Origin: Cucumis sativus
Lineage: Eukaryota; Streptophyta; Magnoliopsida; Cucurbitales; Cucurbitaceae
Direction of reading: 5' to 3'
DNA length: 64,000 nt
Assembly (NCBI RefSeq): GCF_000004075.3
Contig: NC_026656.2
Location: forward strand, 12,524,001 to 12,588,000
Part shown: piece by piece, positions 47,370-61,231 of the stretch
How the letters are laid out: every line of letters begins with the position of its first letter
Numbering within the stretch: position 1 is the first letter of the stretch
Notes under the pieces: model-generated
What the model saw: the letters and a program-made list of their open reading frames with translations, nothing else
What the model was told of the DNA's origin: nothing
The model's database searches: none
Made by a program: the position numbers and the translations under genes

Positions 47370-50220
47370 TTACACAACAAAATCATGATAAAGATGGGAA
47401 GGGCCAAACCTTGGTTGTGGATTCCCACTATTTACGCATTCAAAATGCACCGTTTCCCCGAGGGAAGACGCTGCGGCATTGTACATATCGTCTCCTCTCA
47501 TGGCTGCAAAACCATGATGTGTCCCAGCAGGCAATGGTAGGCCACCACCCTCACAATGCTGCAAACCCAGCGTAAGCGACACCCCGCCAACCGTCCCGAA
47601 TCTTCCCAATTCAGACATGTGATAGGCAGCGGCAGCAGCCATAAATCTGTCACTCTCACCCTGAGAGTGGACAATTGCATCAGGAAAGAAACTAGAGTTA
47701 TTTACATTAGGCCTTAACTCATCGTTTGGCTTTGCCAGCTCGTTTCGAGCTTCAATGTGAGCTCCATTTTGGAAACTGGCTACTCTGTTGGAACATGAAT
47801 TTCCGAGATTAGAGACTTGATCAGATTTTAAGTCGATAATATCTCCAGCGCTACATCTTTCGGTGGCTGTTGAACTTGCACTTTGTTGTAGATCCTCCTC
47901 TTTATCATCGTCAAAGGTCTTGTTATCTCCTTTTGTTGCCTTCCCAGCATTTTCAGATGATGATATAGAGTCCATGTCTACACTGCCTATTTCTTCCTTG
48001 TACATCTCCTCTACCATAGGTTTCCAAAGACGTACGCGTGCATTGATAAACCAATTAGAAACCTGCCCAAGCCCATAGATGACGCCAAGTATAATATAAG
48101 AACACATGTCTGTACGACAAATGCAGAAATCTAAAAGAAACCAAGTTTGGCCTTTTCCAAAATATCACACAAATTGATAATCCATGATCAACAATGTTTC
48201 TAAAGCCATTGTTTCTTTTCTCTCTTTATATTCCATATTCAACAATCAATTCACCAACTGGCCAATTCAAACAGTACGAAAAGGGGAAACAGAAAAAGTT
48301 ATTCTGACTTTTACCTGACTTCTAGTCAAGCCTGTCTGCCTTGCCAGCATGATCTTATCAGAATCCTTCGGATACCTGGAAATTTAGAACTTGGTTTAAT
48401 TTTGATGCAACCGAGAGAACATAAACGGAAGTACTAGTGTAAGGATTTACGGATGAAGGAAATGCTCGAACAGCCAAGCACGGAGAATTGAAACAGAGTT
48501 CTCAGGCAACCCTCTTTGAGGCCTCCATGCATGCTGCTGTATCATACCAAGCTGCTGAAGTGCCCTCTGTTGCCTTAACTGTTGGTCCACATATCGGAGA
48601 CGAGTGATTCCAACTCCCTTGTCACTTCCAGAATTCTCATGCTCTCCCAGACTTTTACGGGTAGCTCTGACTTGACCAGCTATTGCATCCCGCAAGCATC
48701 GAAAATGTCGGGATATGGTCTGGAGTGCAAGTGCAGTATATGGCTTAGATGCCCCACATCCAGCTATCACATCGAAGGATGACACCACAATCTGCATCTG
48801 ATGATAGTACTGATTGTACCTTCTATCAACCTACAAGACAAGATGACCATTTGACCTTAAGCTAGTAATTCGGAAAGGACAAGTAATTGATTTTAACTAT
48901 TGGAATTAGAAAACCAAGTCCACTGTCCCAAATCCTTAACAAGCTCAGTACAGTGTCAACAAACGTCAAAGATATTCAATGTTACAATTCCTAAAACAGG
49001 CACCATTATTGCTGATAGGAAATTGCAGTTTAACACTCCATTGCAGACTCATATCTCTTCAAAATTAGGACGATAACATAAATTCATTTTCATTTTCCAA
49101 GGTTGGCAAGTTCCTTTGCACATTATCAGGGAATGAATGAAAACCGATTCAAAAGTTGATTTCCATCTAATTCCACAGCCACATAGTATTGATTCAGATT
49201 TGTATCAGTGCTGTTGATCCAATTATGAAATGTTGAGGCTTGGATCATTTATAAATTATAATGGTCCAGTTCATACAAAAATAAATATCAACATAAATAG
49301 TATGTTACCTCATCCAGCATGTATAAGAGCTTAGTCAACTTGTTCTGCAAATCTTGCTTTTCGGCATGAGAGAGCTCACACGTTGAATTGCTCCCAGTTT
49401 CTTGAGGGTTTGAAGATGTTCCACTTGCAGTGAGCATCGAACTGTCATTTTTGGTTCCTGTGTCACCGTTCTTTGCACTTCTAGTTTCATGCTCATGTGA
49501 ACTCTGGTTTCTATCATTATTAGGCCGCTTCAAAGCTTTCCTGACATTAACAACTTCATCAAGCAGTTGTTGAGCTGCCTTGAGGTACTTTGAATTGGGC
49601 ATAGTTCTTGCAATAGTAGACATGCTGTATTGAGATATTTCACCCTTAGCCAATTCTTGAAAATTAGGTGGCAAGTTTTCTCCATTTCTCAACTGTTCGT
49701 CTCTAGAAGCACCATTTCTGCAGCCATCCTCACCTGAATTAGTCGGATTAGGACTCAGGAATGAAGTTAAACCCATATCTGAATTTCTATAGGGGATTGA
49801 AGGGATTTGGATTGCAGATGGGATTTGTGTACTGAGCGTAAGGGATAACCCCTGGCCCTGCAAATTCTGCCCACCATGAAGAACATTGGTAGGGCCACGC
49901 ATCGAGTTTGCGCCAAGCATTTCACTCCGGTCCTCTCTCCATGTATTGAAATCATGCTCAGCAATCTGTGAGCCACCAAGATTTGATAAAAACTCTTGCT
50001 GCTGTTGGGTAGTTCCTGCTGCTCCAACCGACGTGATCTGACCACAACCATTTTGTGCCTGCGATGGCAACGAATCCATGTATGTCCCAGAATTTACATG
50101 CATCATCATATTTCGTGGAAGAATTGTTGTTTCTTCATACGAACCGAGCAAAGATCCCCTTGAATAGAGGATGGGAGTAGTGTCCCTTTCGTTATTCGAA
50201 CTAGAGAAGTAAGTTGCCAT
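47370..50220 (-). CDS. BEL1-like TALE homeodomain transcription factor (BLH2/BLH4, SAWTOOTH type)
   Basis: Four exons on the minus strand, 49309-50220, 48451-48830, 48315-48375 and 47370-48062, give 681 residues; the 61-base third exon is typical of BELL genes. Features in order: N-terminal ZIBEL motif GLSLTLS at 124-130; SKY domain from S210 ([14 protein letters not shown]); BELL domain across about 285-365 ([20 protein letters not shown]); TALE homeodomain at about 406-468 with the PYP loop at 431-433 and [12 protein letters not shown] in helix 3; C-terminal ZIBEL VSLTLGL at 612-618; end HDFVV. The BELL block and C-terminus resemble Arabidopsis BLH2/BLH4 (SAW1/SAW2) more than BLH1. Such proteins pair with KNOX partners through SKY/BELL in the nucleus; SAW1/2 limit KNOX expression at leaf margins. 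The first ATG has two short uORFs before it. Confidence 0.95.
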
Positions 50221-50276
50221 AGATTTATCCTCTCAATTCAGAGCTTTTTCGGATTCCACCGTGACGAACTCAAGTA

Positions 50277-50783
50277 CTGTTGTCACCTAACACAATTTTC
50301 AGTCACCAATTAATCAAAGTCCAACTGAATGTCCAAAACAAAAACAAAAACAAAAAACTCAACCCAAGATGGCCTATTCTTAGGGTTCTCAATTCCATAC
50401 TTCTTCACAAGCTTTCCACCAATGACAGTGAAACGTTAAAATTAAAACAAAAGTCAAAACCATAGATTCTCAGTTACTTAATGTACAGCTAAATTTTTAC
50501 AAAGCCATATTAAGAAAAACCAATTCACAACAAAAAACCATCAATCAGAAGTTTTTACCAAACCACATAAAAAGAAGAAGAAGAAGAAGAAGAAGAAGAA
50601 ATATAAGAAACAATCAACATAAAGCTACTCATAACCTGCATGCAGAACTAATCAGCAGAAGAAATCAAGCAGAGCGTACTTTCTTAGCATATGCAGAGAC
50701 AAGAATTGAATATTTTAAGTTCATAGTTGAATAAACAAATTAAAAAGTGACTGAGAGTAAACATAGTTTAAGATTAAAATTAC
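50277..50783 (-). other. 5'-UTR intron of the BEL1-like gene
   Basis: On the minus strand the donor TTTCAGG/GTAATTTT at 50783 and acceptor GACAACAG/TACTTGAG at 50277 bound a 507-base leader intron. A GAA-repeat (50574-50600) lies inside. Leader introns are common in BELL genes; this one is inferred from splice signals only. Confidence 0.65.
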
Positions 50784-51140
50784 CCTGAAATCCGCGACGG
50801 TTGTGGTTGTCGGAGGGAACAAAAAAGCTCGAAAACAGCACCCGATCGGCGGAGCCCAAAAATTCCAAAATGAAAAATCCCAAATCCCAAATACCAACAC
50901 AACATCAAATCTAACTTTTCATGGAAATTTCTCCAAACCCCAGAAAGATAAAACAAAAGAACAACAAAGAACTATACATAATAAAAACACAAAACAAACC
51001 AATGGATCTCAAAGAAACAAAAAAAAAAAAAAAAAAAAAACCGGGGAGTAAGCGAAAACCCAGAAGAATCAAAAACAGAATACAGAGAAAGAACGAGAGA
51101 AAGTTGTATGGAGTTTGGGATTTTGAAGACAATCTAAAAA
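50784..51140 (-). promoter_or_regulatory. 5' leader of the BEL1-like gene with two uORFs and a poly(U) tract
   Basis: On the minus strand, uORF1 is 50979 to 50911 (22 codons plus stop). uORF2 starts at 50905, runs to the donor at 50784 and, after splicing, ends at a TGA at 50272-50270 (42 codons). A run of about 23 A on the plus strand (51018-51040) would be poly(U) in the transcript. The leader start is unknown. Confidence 0.5.
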
Positions 51141-53810
51141 TTTAAAACCATACAATTCTTATCTATAATTTGCATCAATTCCCACGTGAGAGTAACACCC
51201 ATTTCTTTTTTTTTCTTCTTTGGTTTTTCTTTTCTCTCTCTCTAAATGATGACTTTAATTCCTCTTTATTTCTCCTTCTCTTCTTTTTCTTCCACCCCCA
51301 AAAAGAAAAGAAAGCTCTCTTTTTGTGGCTATGGCTGCTTTTCTTTGCTCATTTAGAAGAAACCCAGTTCAAAGAAAATCAAATAATCCCTCACTGTTCC
51401 TTGTTCTTCTTCTTCTTCTTCTTCTGCTTCTTGTTCTTGGTGTGTTTGGTTAAGAAGCTTAATCCCTAACAACCAGTTGGTGAACCTTCTTCTTCTTATT
51501 GTTCTTGTTCTTGTTCTTAAACCCTAAAAAACCCCTTTTTTCTCTCTCTAAACCCTATATTTCTCTCTCATCCCACGAGCATGGAAGGTCTCTGGTTCTT
51601 TGCTGCAACACATCCTCTTCCTCCATACCCATTAAATTAATTCATTTGATTTTCTTTTCCTTTATGATTATGATTATTATTTTATTATTGTTATATTTTG
51701 TTTGTTTCTTTCTTTCAAAAAAAAAAAAATTGAATTTGTTGAAACCCAATAGTTGGTTTGGTGCTCATATCACTGTATTTGTCATTTTGTTCCAACTATT
51801 CTCTTCTCTGTTTTTCTTTGCATTTGTGGTCCTACTTCTTTTATCTTTTTTTTATTTCTAACCCTCAACTTCCATAATATTTCTCTTCTTTTTTTCCCCT
51901 TCCCCTTTTACAATAAGAAAAATTCTAATTCTAATAACTCAAAACTTATCTTTCTATTATATTGTCTTTTTTAAAAAAAAAAGTTTGCCTAAATAATTTT
52001 GTTCATATCATTTAATTTTTTATGTGTAACAATTTAAGGTTGGGTAAAATTTCTTACCCATCTAAATCCATAAACTATTCAAGAATCAATTTTGTTTTAT
52101 AAAATATGAGGATTGATGTCACATCATAACACTTGATTTTAAGCAGATATTTTTATATATTTAATACATACTAAATTGTCATAATTTCAACGTATAGAAA
52201 TTTAATAGTTATTAATTTGAGATTAGCTTTTTTTTCTTTCTCAATTTCATTTTGAGGATGGTTGTTTATTGGGATAATGTCAAGAATAACAAAAAAAAAA
52301 TATATATTTTCATATCTAACAAAAAAAACTTAAATAAGTTATAAAGTAGTGTATAGATTTTATAAAAAAATTATTTATTTTTGTTACATTTGAAAAATGC
52401 CCCTTCATTTACCCAAACTTGAACTTATTTCAATGATTAAAATCCATGTGACGAATTAATTTTGAGGTTAATGTTTTAATTTCACACTTTTAATTATCTT
52501 ATAAAATTAAAAAAACATTTTTAAATATGACAAAATATTATATTCTATCCGTGATATACATATATTGATAATCTTCTATTAGTGCATAGATAGACATCGA
52601 TAGAATCTAAAATTTGTTATATTTTGTAAATATTTTCAACCATTTTGTTTTTACTATTTTTTTTAATAGTTTGCTAATAATAGTTTGCTATTTTTTTTAT
52701 CATTTAATAATATGATGAGAGCAATTTAATTTAAATAAGTCTTACGTTAAATTATTATTATTAAAAGATTTTATTATATTGTCATTTATATTTAACTATA
52801 TAACTATTTACTTTTTTTCTTTGAAGAACTATTCACTATATTGTTAAATGTTTATTGAATGGATGTTGTACTATTTTGAATGTTGTTGACATGACTAAAT
52901 ATTATTGATGGTTTGTTATTCAATATATTTGGTATTATACTCATCTTTGAAACTCTTTCATTTTTAATTGAGTTTTAAAAAGTCTATTAATTTTATTAAA
53001 ATTTTAAAAATCGTATTGAATTAGATTTTTTAGAAATGGAGAAATTTATATATTTTATTTTAATTATATGAAAATTTTCAATTTCGATTCACGTGTTTTG
53101 GAAGTTTTAAGTTAATTCTCTACTTTTTTTAATTAGTATAAACAAGTATGGTAAGAAAAATTAAGATTGTGTTTAATTACAGATTGAAATTAGACATTTA
53201 GAAGTATATAGACTAAAATAGAACCGTCATTGGTGTAAAATGACCCAAATGGTATTTTAATAAGTCAATGTTAAAAAAAAAAAAAGCATAAACAACAAAG
53301 AAGATCAAAACATAGAATTAAGTGATTGATTCACTAACTATACGTTAACTACGTCCACTAGCAAAGAGTAAAATGTGCAGTTTATAATTATTGGAGAGAA
53401 GATATTAAATAAGAGATTAATTTAACGATGACAATAATGTTAGAAAGTTTATACTAAGTATTCCTCTAAACCCTATACTTAGTCATTCCAAATACCCGAT
53501 AATTGATTAAAAGCATTTCAAAATGGATTATTAATAGCATCTCAAAATAGGTATTATGTTTGTATTGATATGAATCCAACTCAAAAATTAGAAAAACGAA
53601 AAAGTGTGCAAAAGTACAAACTAACCAAAACATCTCACATGTATCATATTTAAGAAACTAAGCTTTTATCTTAGAAATAGTCAAATTTTATTACTATATA
53701 TTATTTTCATCCATATATGATGGATTCAATTACACTTTTTCATTTTTCAATTTTACTTTATTTACTTTCAATAAATATTGAATTTAATGATTAAACTTTT
53801 TTAAACACTC
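51141..53810. other. Promoter side of the BEL1-like gene and AT-rich DNA without a gene
   Basis: 51170-51600 is pyrimidine-rich on the plus strand with two AAACCCTA telo-box-like words near 51518 and 51548; this could be the far promoter or leader of the minus-strand gene. Beyond, the DNA is AT-rich. A copy of the dispersed motif (GATAGAATCTAAAATTTGTT, then ATATTTTGTAAATATTTTCA) lies at 52598-52650. No coding exon is supported. Confidence 0.5.
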
Positions 53811-53811
53811 T

Positions 53812-53812
<1 letters not shown>

Positions 53813-53877
<65 letters not shown>
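53813..53877. repeat. Long (TA)n microsatellite
   Basis: About 32 uninterrupted TA dinucleotides. It is the longest perfect microsatellite in the window and likely to vary in length between individuals. Confidence 0.97.
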
Positions 53878-53880
<3 letters not shown>

Positions 53881-56800
53881 CCAAATTTGGTAAAATACTA
53901 ATAATAGTTTAATAGACACAAATGTATTAGGTAAATATATTTTCACATTTTATACAATTAAGGATGCTAATTAATTTTAAAAAGACTTTATAGAAAAAAA
54001 CAAACAATGCTAATTTTAAGTTTTATTAAAAGTAAGAAGTTTCACTAAAAGTATCAGGGGAAAATCGTTTATTTATTATTATAACTATAATTAATAGGGA
54101 TGTTAGCAAATTTCTAGTTTGTCATGTCAATATTCTAGTCTGTCACACATTATAAGTTGGTATTTATCACATACACTTCAATACTTAAGTTAGATACTAA
54201 AAAACCGTGGAAACTAGAGAGTTAAAGGGTACGATTTAAGTCACAAGCTATAATGATGTATTTGTAGAAGTAATTGATTTTGTTAGAGTTCCAAAGTCGT
54301 GTAAGATAATTATATAACATAATGAGTATAAGACATGTCCTCTTTCATGTTTAGCTAGGGTTTGTCTCAACCTTGATTAAGATCAAGCACCTTTCTTAAG
54401 CCATATTTTAGATGTAAAATCATCTTATTTTAGATATATTTGGTAAGACTCAACCTGGGTATACATGATACATAATAATGTTTATTCTGTAAGGTACGTA
54501 TTTGGTTAGACTTAATCTTGGTCTTGCTCAAGATCAAGCAAACTAGGCTTGAGCCAAGGTCCAAGCCAACCCTTCTTTTATAGGTCTATTTAATCGTGTC
54601 TTGCAATCCAAAATCACACATAACGATATATATTACTGATATATTTTTCTTAAACTAATATTTTGAAAACTAAAAGATGCCTTTTTTTTTCTAGTAATCA
54701 TAGGGTACTAAGAGGTCGAACCAATAAATATTGTGACAAGTAAGATGTCTAAAGTAAAATTGTAGCGTGATTAAATTGAAGAGTAAATATATTTATACAC
54801 TTGATTACAAGGAATGTATAGATAATTTTTTTTGTTTAGAAAAAAAGGGAAATGTTTTTTAAAATATTGAAAAAAAGGTCTCCTAATGTGAAAGAGAAGT
54901 AGTGGGACTTGAAAAAGGCTTTTCTTCAAGTAAGAAGAAGAGAGGAGGATATTCCAAATAAAAGAAAGAGAGAAGGAAAAGAAAGAAAGAAAGGAAGAAA
55001 AGTATGATGCCAAGCATTACAACAACAACAATATCACTATTTTTATTCATATTCCCACTAAATGTGGTATAAGTGCTTCCCAAATATTTTGTTTTTCACC
55101 TTTTGGATTGTAGTATTGAAAATGAAATCCCCATTTTCTCTAGAATATAAACTATCCTTTACACCTTATCCTCCCATTTAAATATATACTCTATTTTTTT
55201 AATTAAAAAAAATCAATATTTCGTGATTCATCGACTCATCCATCTTTCAATAACTATAAAAATATTTACAAATATAGAAAATTTTAATTTTTAAAAACAT
55301 TAAAAAAGAAATGTAAAAATATTTGATATATTTAATTAATTGATTAATTAATTATATGCTCTTTTTTTTTTTCCCCACCTTTTAATAAAATGAAAGCCAT
55401 TCTTTTTCTTTTGGGTAATGGAACAAAGTTGCATGGCAAGAAAGAATGTGTTCCATCATAACATCCAATGCCAAACTTGGACCCACCTTTGTTAAAAAAA
55501 AAAAAAATTGTTCTATTTATTGTATTTACTATTTTGCTTTTAAAGACTTTCATTTAAGTTAATAAAGTTCTTATTTTCTTTTTCTTTTCTTTTCTCTTTT
55601 ATGGAAATTAAGGTTGCCTTTATATTAATGACAAATTGGTTTCTCATTTTCTACTTGTACTATACAAAGTTTGTTGGCAAATTACTTATTTTGATTTTCA
55701 CTTCAAAATATTAAGGAAACCTTAGTAGTATATATATATAGCTTTATCTATTGCCTTTATTAGAGGAAAAATGTATAATTTAATGAAAATAGGAATGCTC
55801 ACGATTAATTATATTAGGCACTAATATTTGCTCAAACTTAATATATCGTTTGAACCTAATGTAATATTTGTAAGAGTTGCTCCTCCAAATTCTATGAGTG
55901 GATCTAAGCTCAAGAAAGTTGGAATTTCAAAACAGATTAATTAATGAGCTTAGCTCAAATGGAATTCACATACCGTTTCGTTTTAAAATGTTGGAGAGGT
56001 TCAATCTTCCACTGGAAGTTGTTGTACTAAAAAAAATAGAAAATTAGTGAGATCTTTAAGTTCTGAACCCATGATCAGTTTAATCAAAGAACTATATTGA
56101 TACAAAAAATAAGATAGTTGTACTCAATACTAAGGATGATCATCGGTCGGTAGGAGTTGATTTTTTTTTTTTTTTTTTTTGCAAAACTGACCATGACCAA
56201 GCATAGTCAACTAGTAAAGTGTCAAACTGACCTCGCGACATCAATCAATAAAGGTCGGTAGGTCACCAAGGTTTAACACTTGCTTTTTGGAAATAATTTT
56301 CATTTTGAAACTTTTCGAAACCAACCAACTTCGATTTTATCAGTCTGTTCGGTTTTTCAGTCTATTGTTCACCCTACTCAATCCTTCCCTGTGCTCTACA
56401 ATCTTGAGAAAAGTTGATAATTTATATATATGTATATATAAATATTGTCACACCTCAATCTTTATTTGAAAATAGACTTTGTAAGAAACTAAATAAAAAT
56501 ATAAGAGAAACACGCAAGCAATGCGTTATATATTAGAAAAGTAAAAGTAGATATAAACTATACTATTATTTGTTAAGATAATATATACTCAATTATCCAA
56601 TAATTAATTGAGTAACAAATAAAAATATGACAACAAGACAATTAAATTAACAACTTTTTATTAGTAAAAATCATCCTCCATTCAAGAGAGATGGTTTTAT
56701 GGAAGTATTATACTAAAATATAATTAACCTTTTGATGATCTACTATTAAATATACTCTTAGAAATTGTATTAATAGATTATTTAGGGGAAGATCGACTAG

Positions 56801-57900
56801 ATAACAAAAGAGGAATTGATTAATTTAAAGGCTAGTTTTGTTTTTGCTGAAAATTAATGTTAATTTCAAAGACATAATAATGATTTATTGAAGAAGTTCT
56901 TTTGGAAAGGGTGAACTAAGAAAATTGGATAAGATTCACCCACCATCATTTCAAATAATAATTATTGATTAGTATCAATAATTAAGAAAAGCAAAAGGTA
57001 AAGTTTCATTAAATTGAAAAGAAAAAAGAAAAAAGAAAAGGTGTGTTTTCAAATTTAAGTGTTCAAACAAACAATTTGGTGTTGATTAGGCCATTTTGCC
57101 CAAACACACACTAAACAACACATTCCTTTGATTATGTTCTAAGACAAATCTACATAATGATTAGACATTAAACTAACTAAAAAAAAACAACTTTATAGCG
57201 TCATTAACAACTAATTAATACAACGATAGATGTATCTTCTAAACCTAAGATTTGTACTAGAATTCAAAACCTAGAATTTGATACCTAATGACTCTAACAT
57301 ATCTCCTGTCATATCTCATAGTTTATTAAATGTGAATCATTCTTAGGTGTGTTAAATCTCACACGCCTCCTACAACAAATTACTAAAGAGAAAAGTGCAT
57401 GTTAGTTAGCACATACATATAACTAGTGCTTACCGTCGATTCTTTACATGTTTTTTTAACCTTTTGTTGCATATAGTTGCACGATATCTCTTCTAACAAC
57501 TCTCATTTTGATATCGCTAGTTCCTTCATGTATTTCTTCATTCTACCGTTAATTACGAAGAAAAAAATCACGTCATTCTAATGCTATGTTGGTTTAACGT
57601 GTTCATCCTTAATGTCAAATTTTTGGAACGCTTTTACTATGCTTTGTGTGTTTGATTTTATGAAACTTAATTTAGATTGGAAATTATCTTAAATTTGTAT
57701 ACCCTATATTTTGGGGGCTATTTATTAAGTTGATCCTAGGTTCTTATAATTCTCCCGATCAACGAGTGAAATAGTCCAAATATGATTGTTAAATTTGTTA
57801 CTAGTATATGAATTAACTATTGAATGAGATTACGCCCACATGATCATTATCATCTTAGCAACATTTTGGCTAAATTTAGTGATTGTTGTGACATTTTCTT
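53878..57900. other. AT-rich intergenic DNA, no gene seen
   Basis: Short ORFs here are low-complexity. There is a T20 run at 56161-56180 between two GGTCGGTAGG words (about 56144 and 56253). No RNA gene, promoter or transposon protein is recognised. Confidence 0.5.
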
Positions 57901-58114
57901 TGAGAGAAAAATTGTCCTAATTAAAGTTATTGTTTTCTTTTCCTCTCTCTTTTATCTCTTTTCATAAAAGTAAACTATGTCCTCTCAATCTTATAGTGTT
58001 TGTAGTTACAAATTCCTTATCAACTTAAGAGAGAAAGAGAAAGCAACTTTGGGAAAAGAAAGGTCTTTATAACAATCCTTATTTTTTTTCTTCTTTGAGA
58101 GACCCATGCATGGT

Positions 58115-58345
58115 TATTATAAGGTCCCTTTCCTCTCAAAGCAATGCAACTTTGTTTGAAGAGGGTCTTTCAAATCTTTTGTTGACATCTCTTTCAAAGG
58201 GGGAGAGGGTCCCTTCATGGGAGAGGGTAGCCTTTTGCAATTAGGGGGGGTGGTGGGTTTGACTTCAATTATAGGGATGGGACTTGGGAGAGGGGAAAAA
58301 TAGAGGAGGTGATTGCATATTTTACATAATGGTGGCACTTTCTTT
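58115..58345. other. Unexplained G-rich, purine-skewed patch
   Basis: In otherwise very AT-rich DNA, this stretch has GGGGGAGAGGGTCCC, ATGGGAGAGGGTAGCC, AGGGGGGGTGGTGGG and GGGATGGGACTTGGGAGAGG. The minus strand reads open for 90 codons (58117-58389, Pro/Lys-rich) but resembles no family I know. It may be an unrecognised exon, a remnant of a gene, or a regulatory purine tract. Confidence 0.4.
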
Positions 58346-58399
58346 TCTATATAAAAAAAAATTGGATGAAAAAACTTCCCTCCACACAAATATGACTTG

Positions 58400-61195
58400 G
58401 TTTGGAATGGAATTGTTGTAGGTCTTAATATTTGCTGACATTTGTACTTTTAAAAGAATTCATAGTAAAATGAAATAAAATGGTATTTGAGATTAATTTA
58501 GTTGTATGAACTAACTTTTATCTCGATTGATTAATTTACAACTTATTATGATATATTTATTTGAATTTTATATAGCTTAATTTTAAATAAACTTATTTAA
58601 TCAATAAAAGTTTAAGAAAAAGAATATTAAATTAATTTAGAAAAGGATAAATTCAAGATTGATAAATAGTTAGTAAAGGCAAAATAATTTTAGGAAAACT
58701 AAATATAAAACAAAACATCTATGATTTGCATGTTAATTTAAGTTAAGAGTTCCCATAATCTCTTTTTACCATTTTTAAAAGGATTGTTTTCGAATTTGAA
58801 ATGGGTCATCTAAATTTAATTTCTATTTATTTTTCAGTGTGACGAAAAATCAAAATATTCATTGATGTTCGTTAATATATTCATAAATTAAATGTTTGAT
58901 ATTGATATTAGATATCTACACAATATCTTTATACATACTTGTAAAATATTGCTTCTAAAAATTTATCACCTATTTTATCCAATATGAATAGAAATATTGA
59001 TGATGATATATATAACTTAGTTCGAGATTAGTAAAAACGACTTAATTAATAATCTAAACAAGTTTTCGAAATTTTTATGACTTACGTATATATATATTGA
59101 TATTAAAGTTTATCTATGTGTATTTATCAATATATGTATAATTGAAATCTCAATTTCGATATCGACATTGATATTTTAACCTTGGAATGTGGTTGGTTTA
59201 TATATGTATATATATGTAGTAAATCTCACTTGTTATTTCCGATCAAACTCTCTTTAATTTTATTGTTTCATATTGTTTAACAATCTCATTTTTGTTCCGT
59301 CTTCAATTTCTTATGTTGTCCAACACTTCTCTAATTTTCTCAGTAATCATGATTACATTTCAACTATATTTTTTCCTCTTTAGATTTAATGTTAATTATT
59401 ATTCGATAAAATTGGAGATAATTTCAAATAATTACTTGTAAAATGAATATAAATTTGCCATCACTATACTCACATGAAAAAGAAAAGAAAAGAAAAAAGG
59501 AAACAAAGAAAAAGAAAGAATCTATCTTACAAATCTAAAAAAGATTAGATAATATACTTTCAAAGATTATAGATGCTTTAACAATAAAATAATACTTCAT
59601 GCCAATTTTCCATTAGAGAAGGAATAATTTAATAAAATGAGATTGACAATATATAAAATGTGTTCACATGATAAAGAAAAAAAAATTCATAAAGTTGATT
59701 GCCAACTTGATAGTTATATTATAGTTTAGTTAATAGTCTTCAAGTTATTCCTAAATCATATTGTACTCATATTTTCTTTTCTTTTTATTTTGTAGCCAAC
59801 CTTAAATTCTAATAAAGCATGCTTTAAACACACATTATATAGTCACATCCTTTCAAAAAAAAAAAATCCATATAAGAAAACATTTCATTCCTTGAATTGT
59901 GGTAGAATTGTGAAAATGTAAAATAATATTACTCTCTATACTTTTAATTTTATTCCAATTTTAATTAATTATTTTTTATACTTTCCTAAAGGTATGATTT
60001 ATTTATTGAATGATAATTTTTGTAAGCGGACAAAACAACAACAATAATGATATAATAATAATTTTCACGTAGGTAAAAACATGTATTGTTTGATAATCAT
60101 TTGGTTTTTTAAAATTATTAAGTTTATTTTTCACAATCATTTTCATGTTTTTCTTCAAGTAAAAGGGTTGATAGATTTCAAAAAAATATAAAACAAGATA
60201 TTTAGATGATGAATGAATGTTTGTAGACTTAATTTTCAAAACTAAAACCCAAATAGTTACAAAAAAAAAAAAAAAAACTTCGGTGTTGTCAAGTTTATCT
60301 TTGTTAGAAGTGAAAGTTGACCTCATAAACCAACATAGGTTATTTTAGAAAATTTCTCGAGAGGTCATACAATATAAGATTATTTCAAGCTAAGTGTACT
60401 TATATGCATTTTTTAACCATACTTTCATATTCTCAAGATCTCTCTCATTTGAATGTGATACAGTCATTTTAGTTCATTCACATCACCTTCTAAACTCACC
60501 TCATCGTTAAATGGACTATAGTGAGTTTGATACATGTTCAAATCAATCTCAACTGTTGATAAGTAAAAGAACAATTTTGGTGTATGGATTAAATTTTGAA
60601 TTTGAATTTTTGGAAACTAAGATGGATGGATTGAGTTTGGATTTAAGATGGATGGTGTGAGAGCAGTAAAAGAAGGGTAAAAAGGGAAAGGGTTAGAAAT
60701 GCAAAATGTCAGAAAGGGAGTTAATCAAAGAGCCAATGGACACGCAAAGACAGTGATAAATAATGAAGGTAAGAAAATAGGAGGGCAAACAGGGAATATA
60801 AAGAAAGTTGAATCTGGGCAGCGAACAGCCGCTGCCGTTTTCAGAAAACAGAAAAACCTTTAAAAACACACCCCATAGTAACTTAGGGATTCGTAAAGTA
60901 AAATAAAAACAAAAAGTCTTGGATTTGAAAAAAGAGGGATGTGATTGGAAGGTGAGAGTTAGTCGCGGAGACAAGCGCGTGGATTCAAACATAAATAAAT
61001 AAAAATAAGATTCGGTTTCGTTTCTAAAATTTTATTTGCCTGACAGAAAAAAAAAAACAGCGAATCGTTTCTGATCGGACACTTTGGTTTGATTGTGTAC
61101 TTTGATGATCTCTTGCTTTTATCGTCCTTCTTCATTTTCATTTTCATTTCCATTTCCCTTTCCCTTTCACCCACCTTTCTCTTTTTCAATTAAAT
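58400..61195. other. AT-rich intergenic DNA with a slightly GC-richer part at 60.65-61.19 kb
   Basis: 60650-61190 has more mixed composition (for example GGGCAGCGAACAGCCGCTGC near 60817) and open minus-strand frames, including a Lys/Glu-rich one at 60959-61189. No conserved domain or splice-consistent model could be built. The rest is plain AT-rich sequence. Confidence 0.4.

Positions 61196-61199
<4 letters not shown>

Positions 61200-61228
<29 letters not shown>
61200..61228. repeat. (TA)n microsatellite
   Basis: About fourteen TA dinucleotides. Confidence 0.93.

Positions 61229-61231
<3 letters not shown>

Noticed and set aside
51589..51648. Short ORF of 19 codons (MEGLWFFAATHPLP...) after a CT-rich stretch
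   Set aside because: Too short, with no downstream exon; it lies on the opposite strand in the BEL1-like promoter region.
58050..58345. Possible microRNA precursor
   Set aside because: Arms near 58121 and 58190 pair only imperfectly and no known plant miRNA sequence is present; listed only as an unexplained patch.
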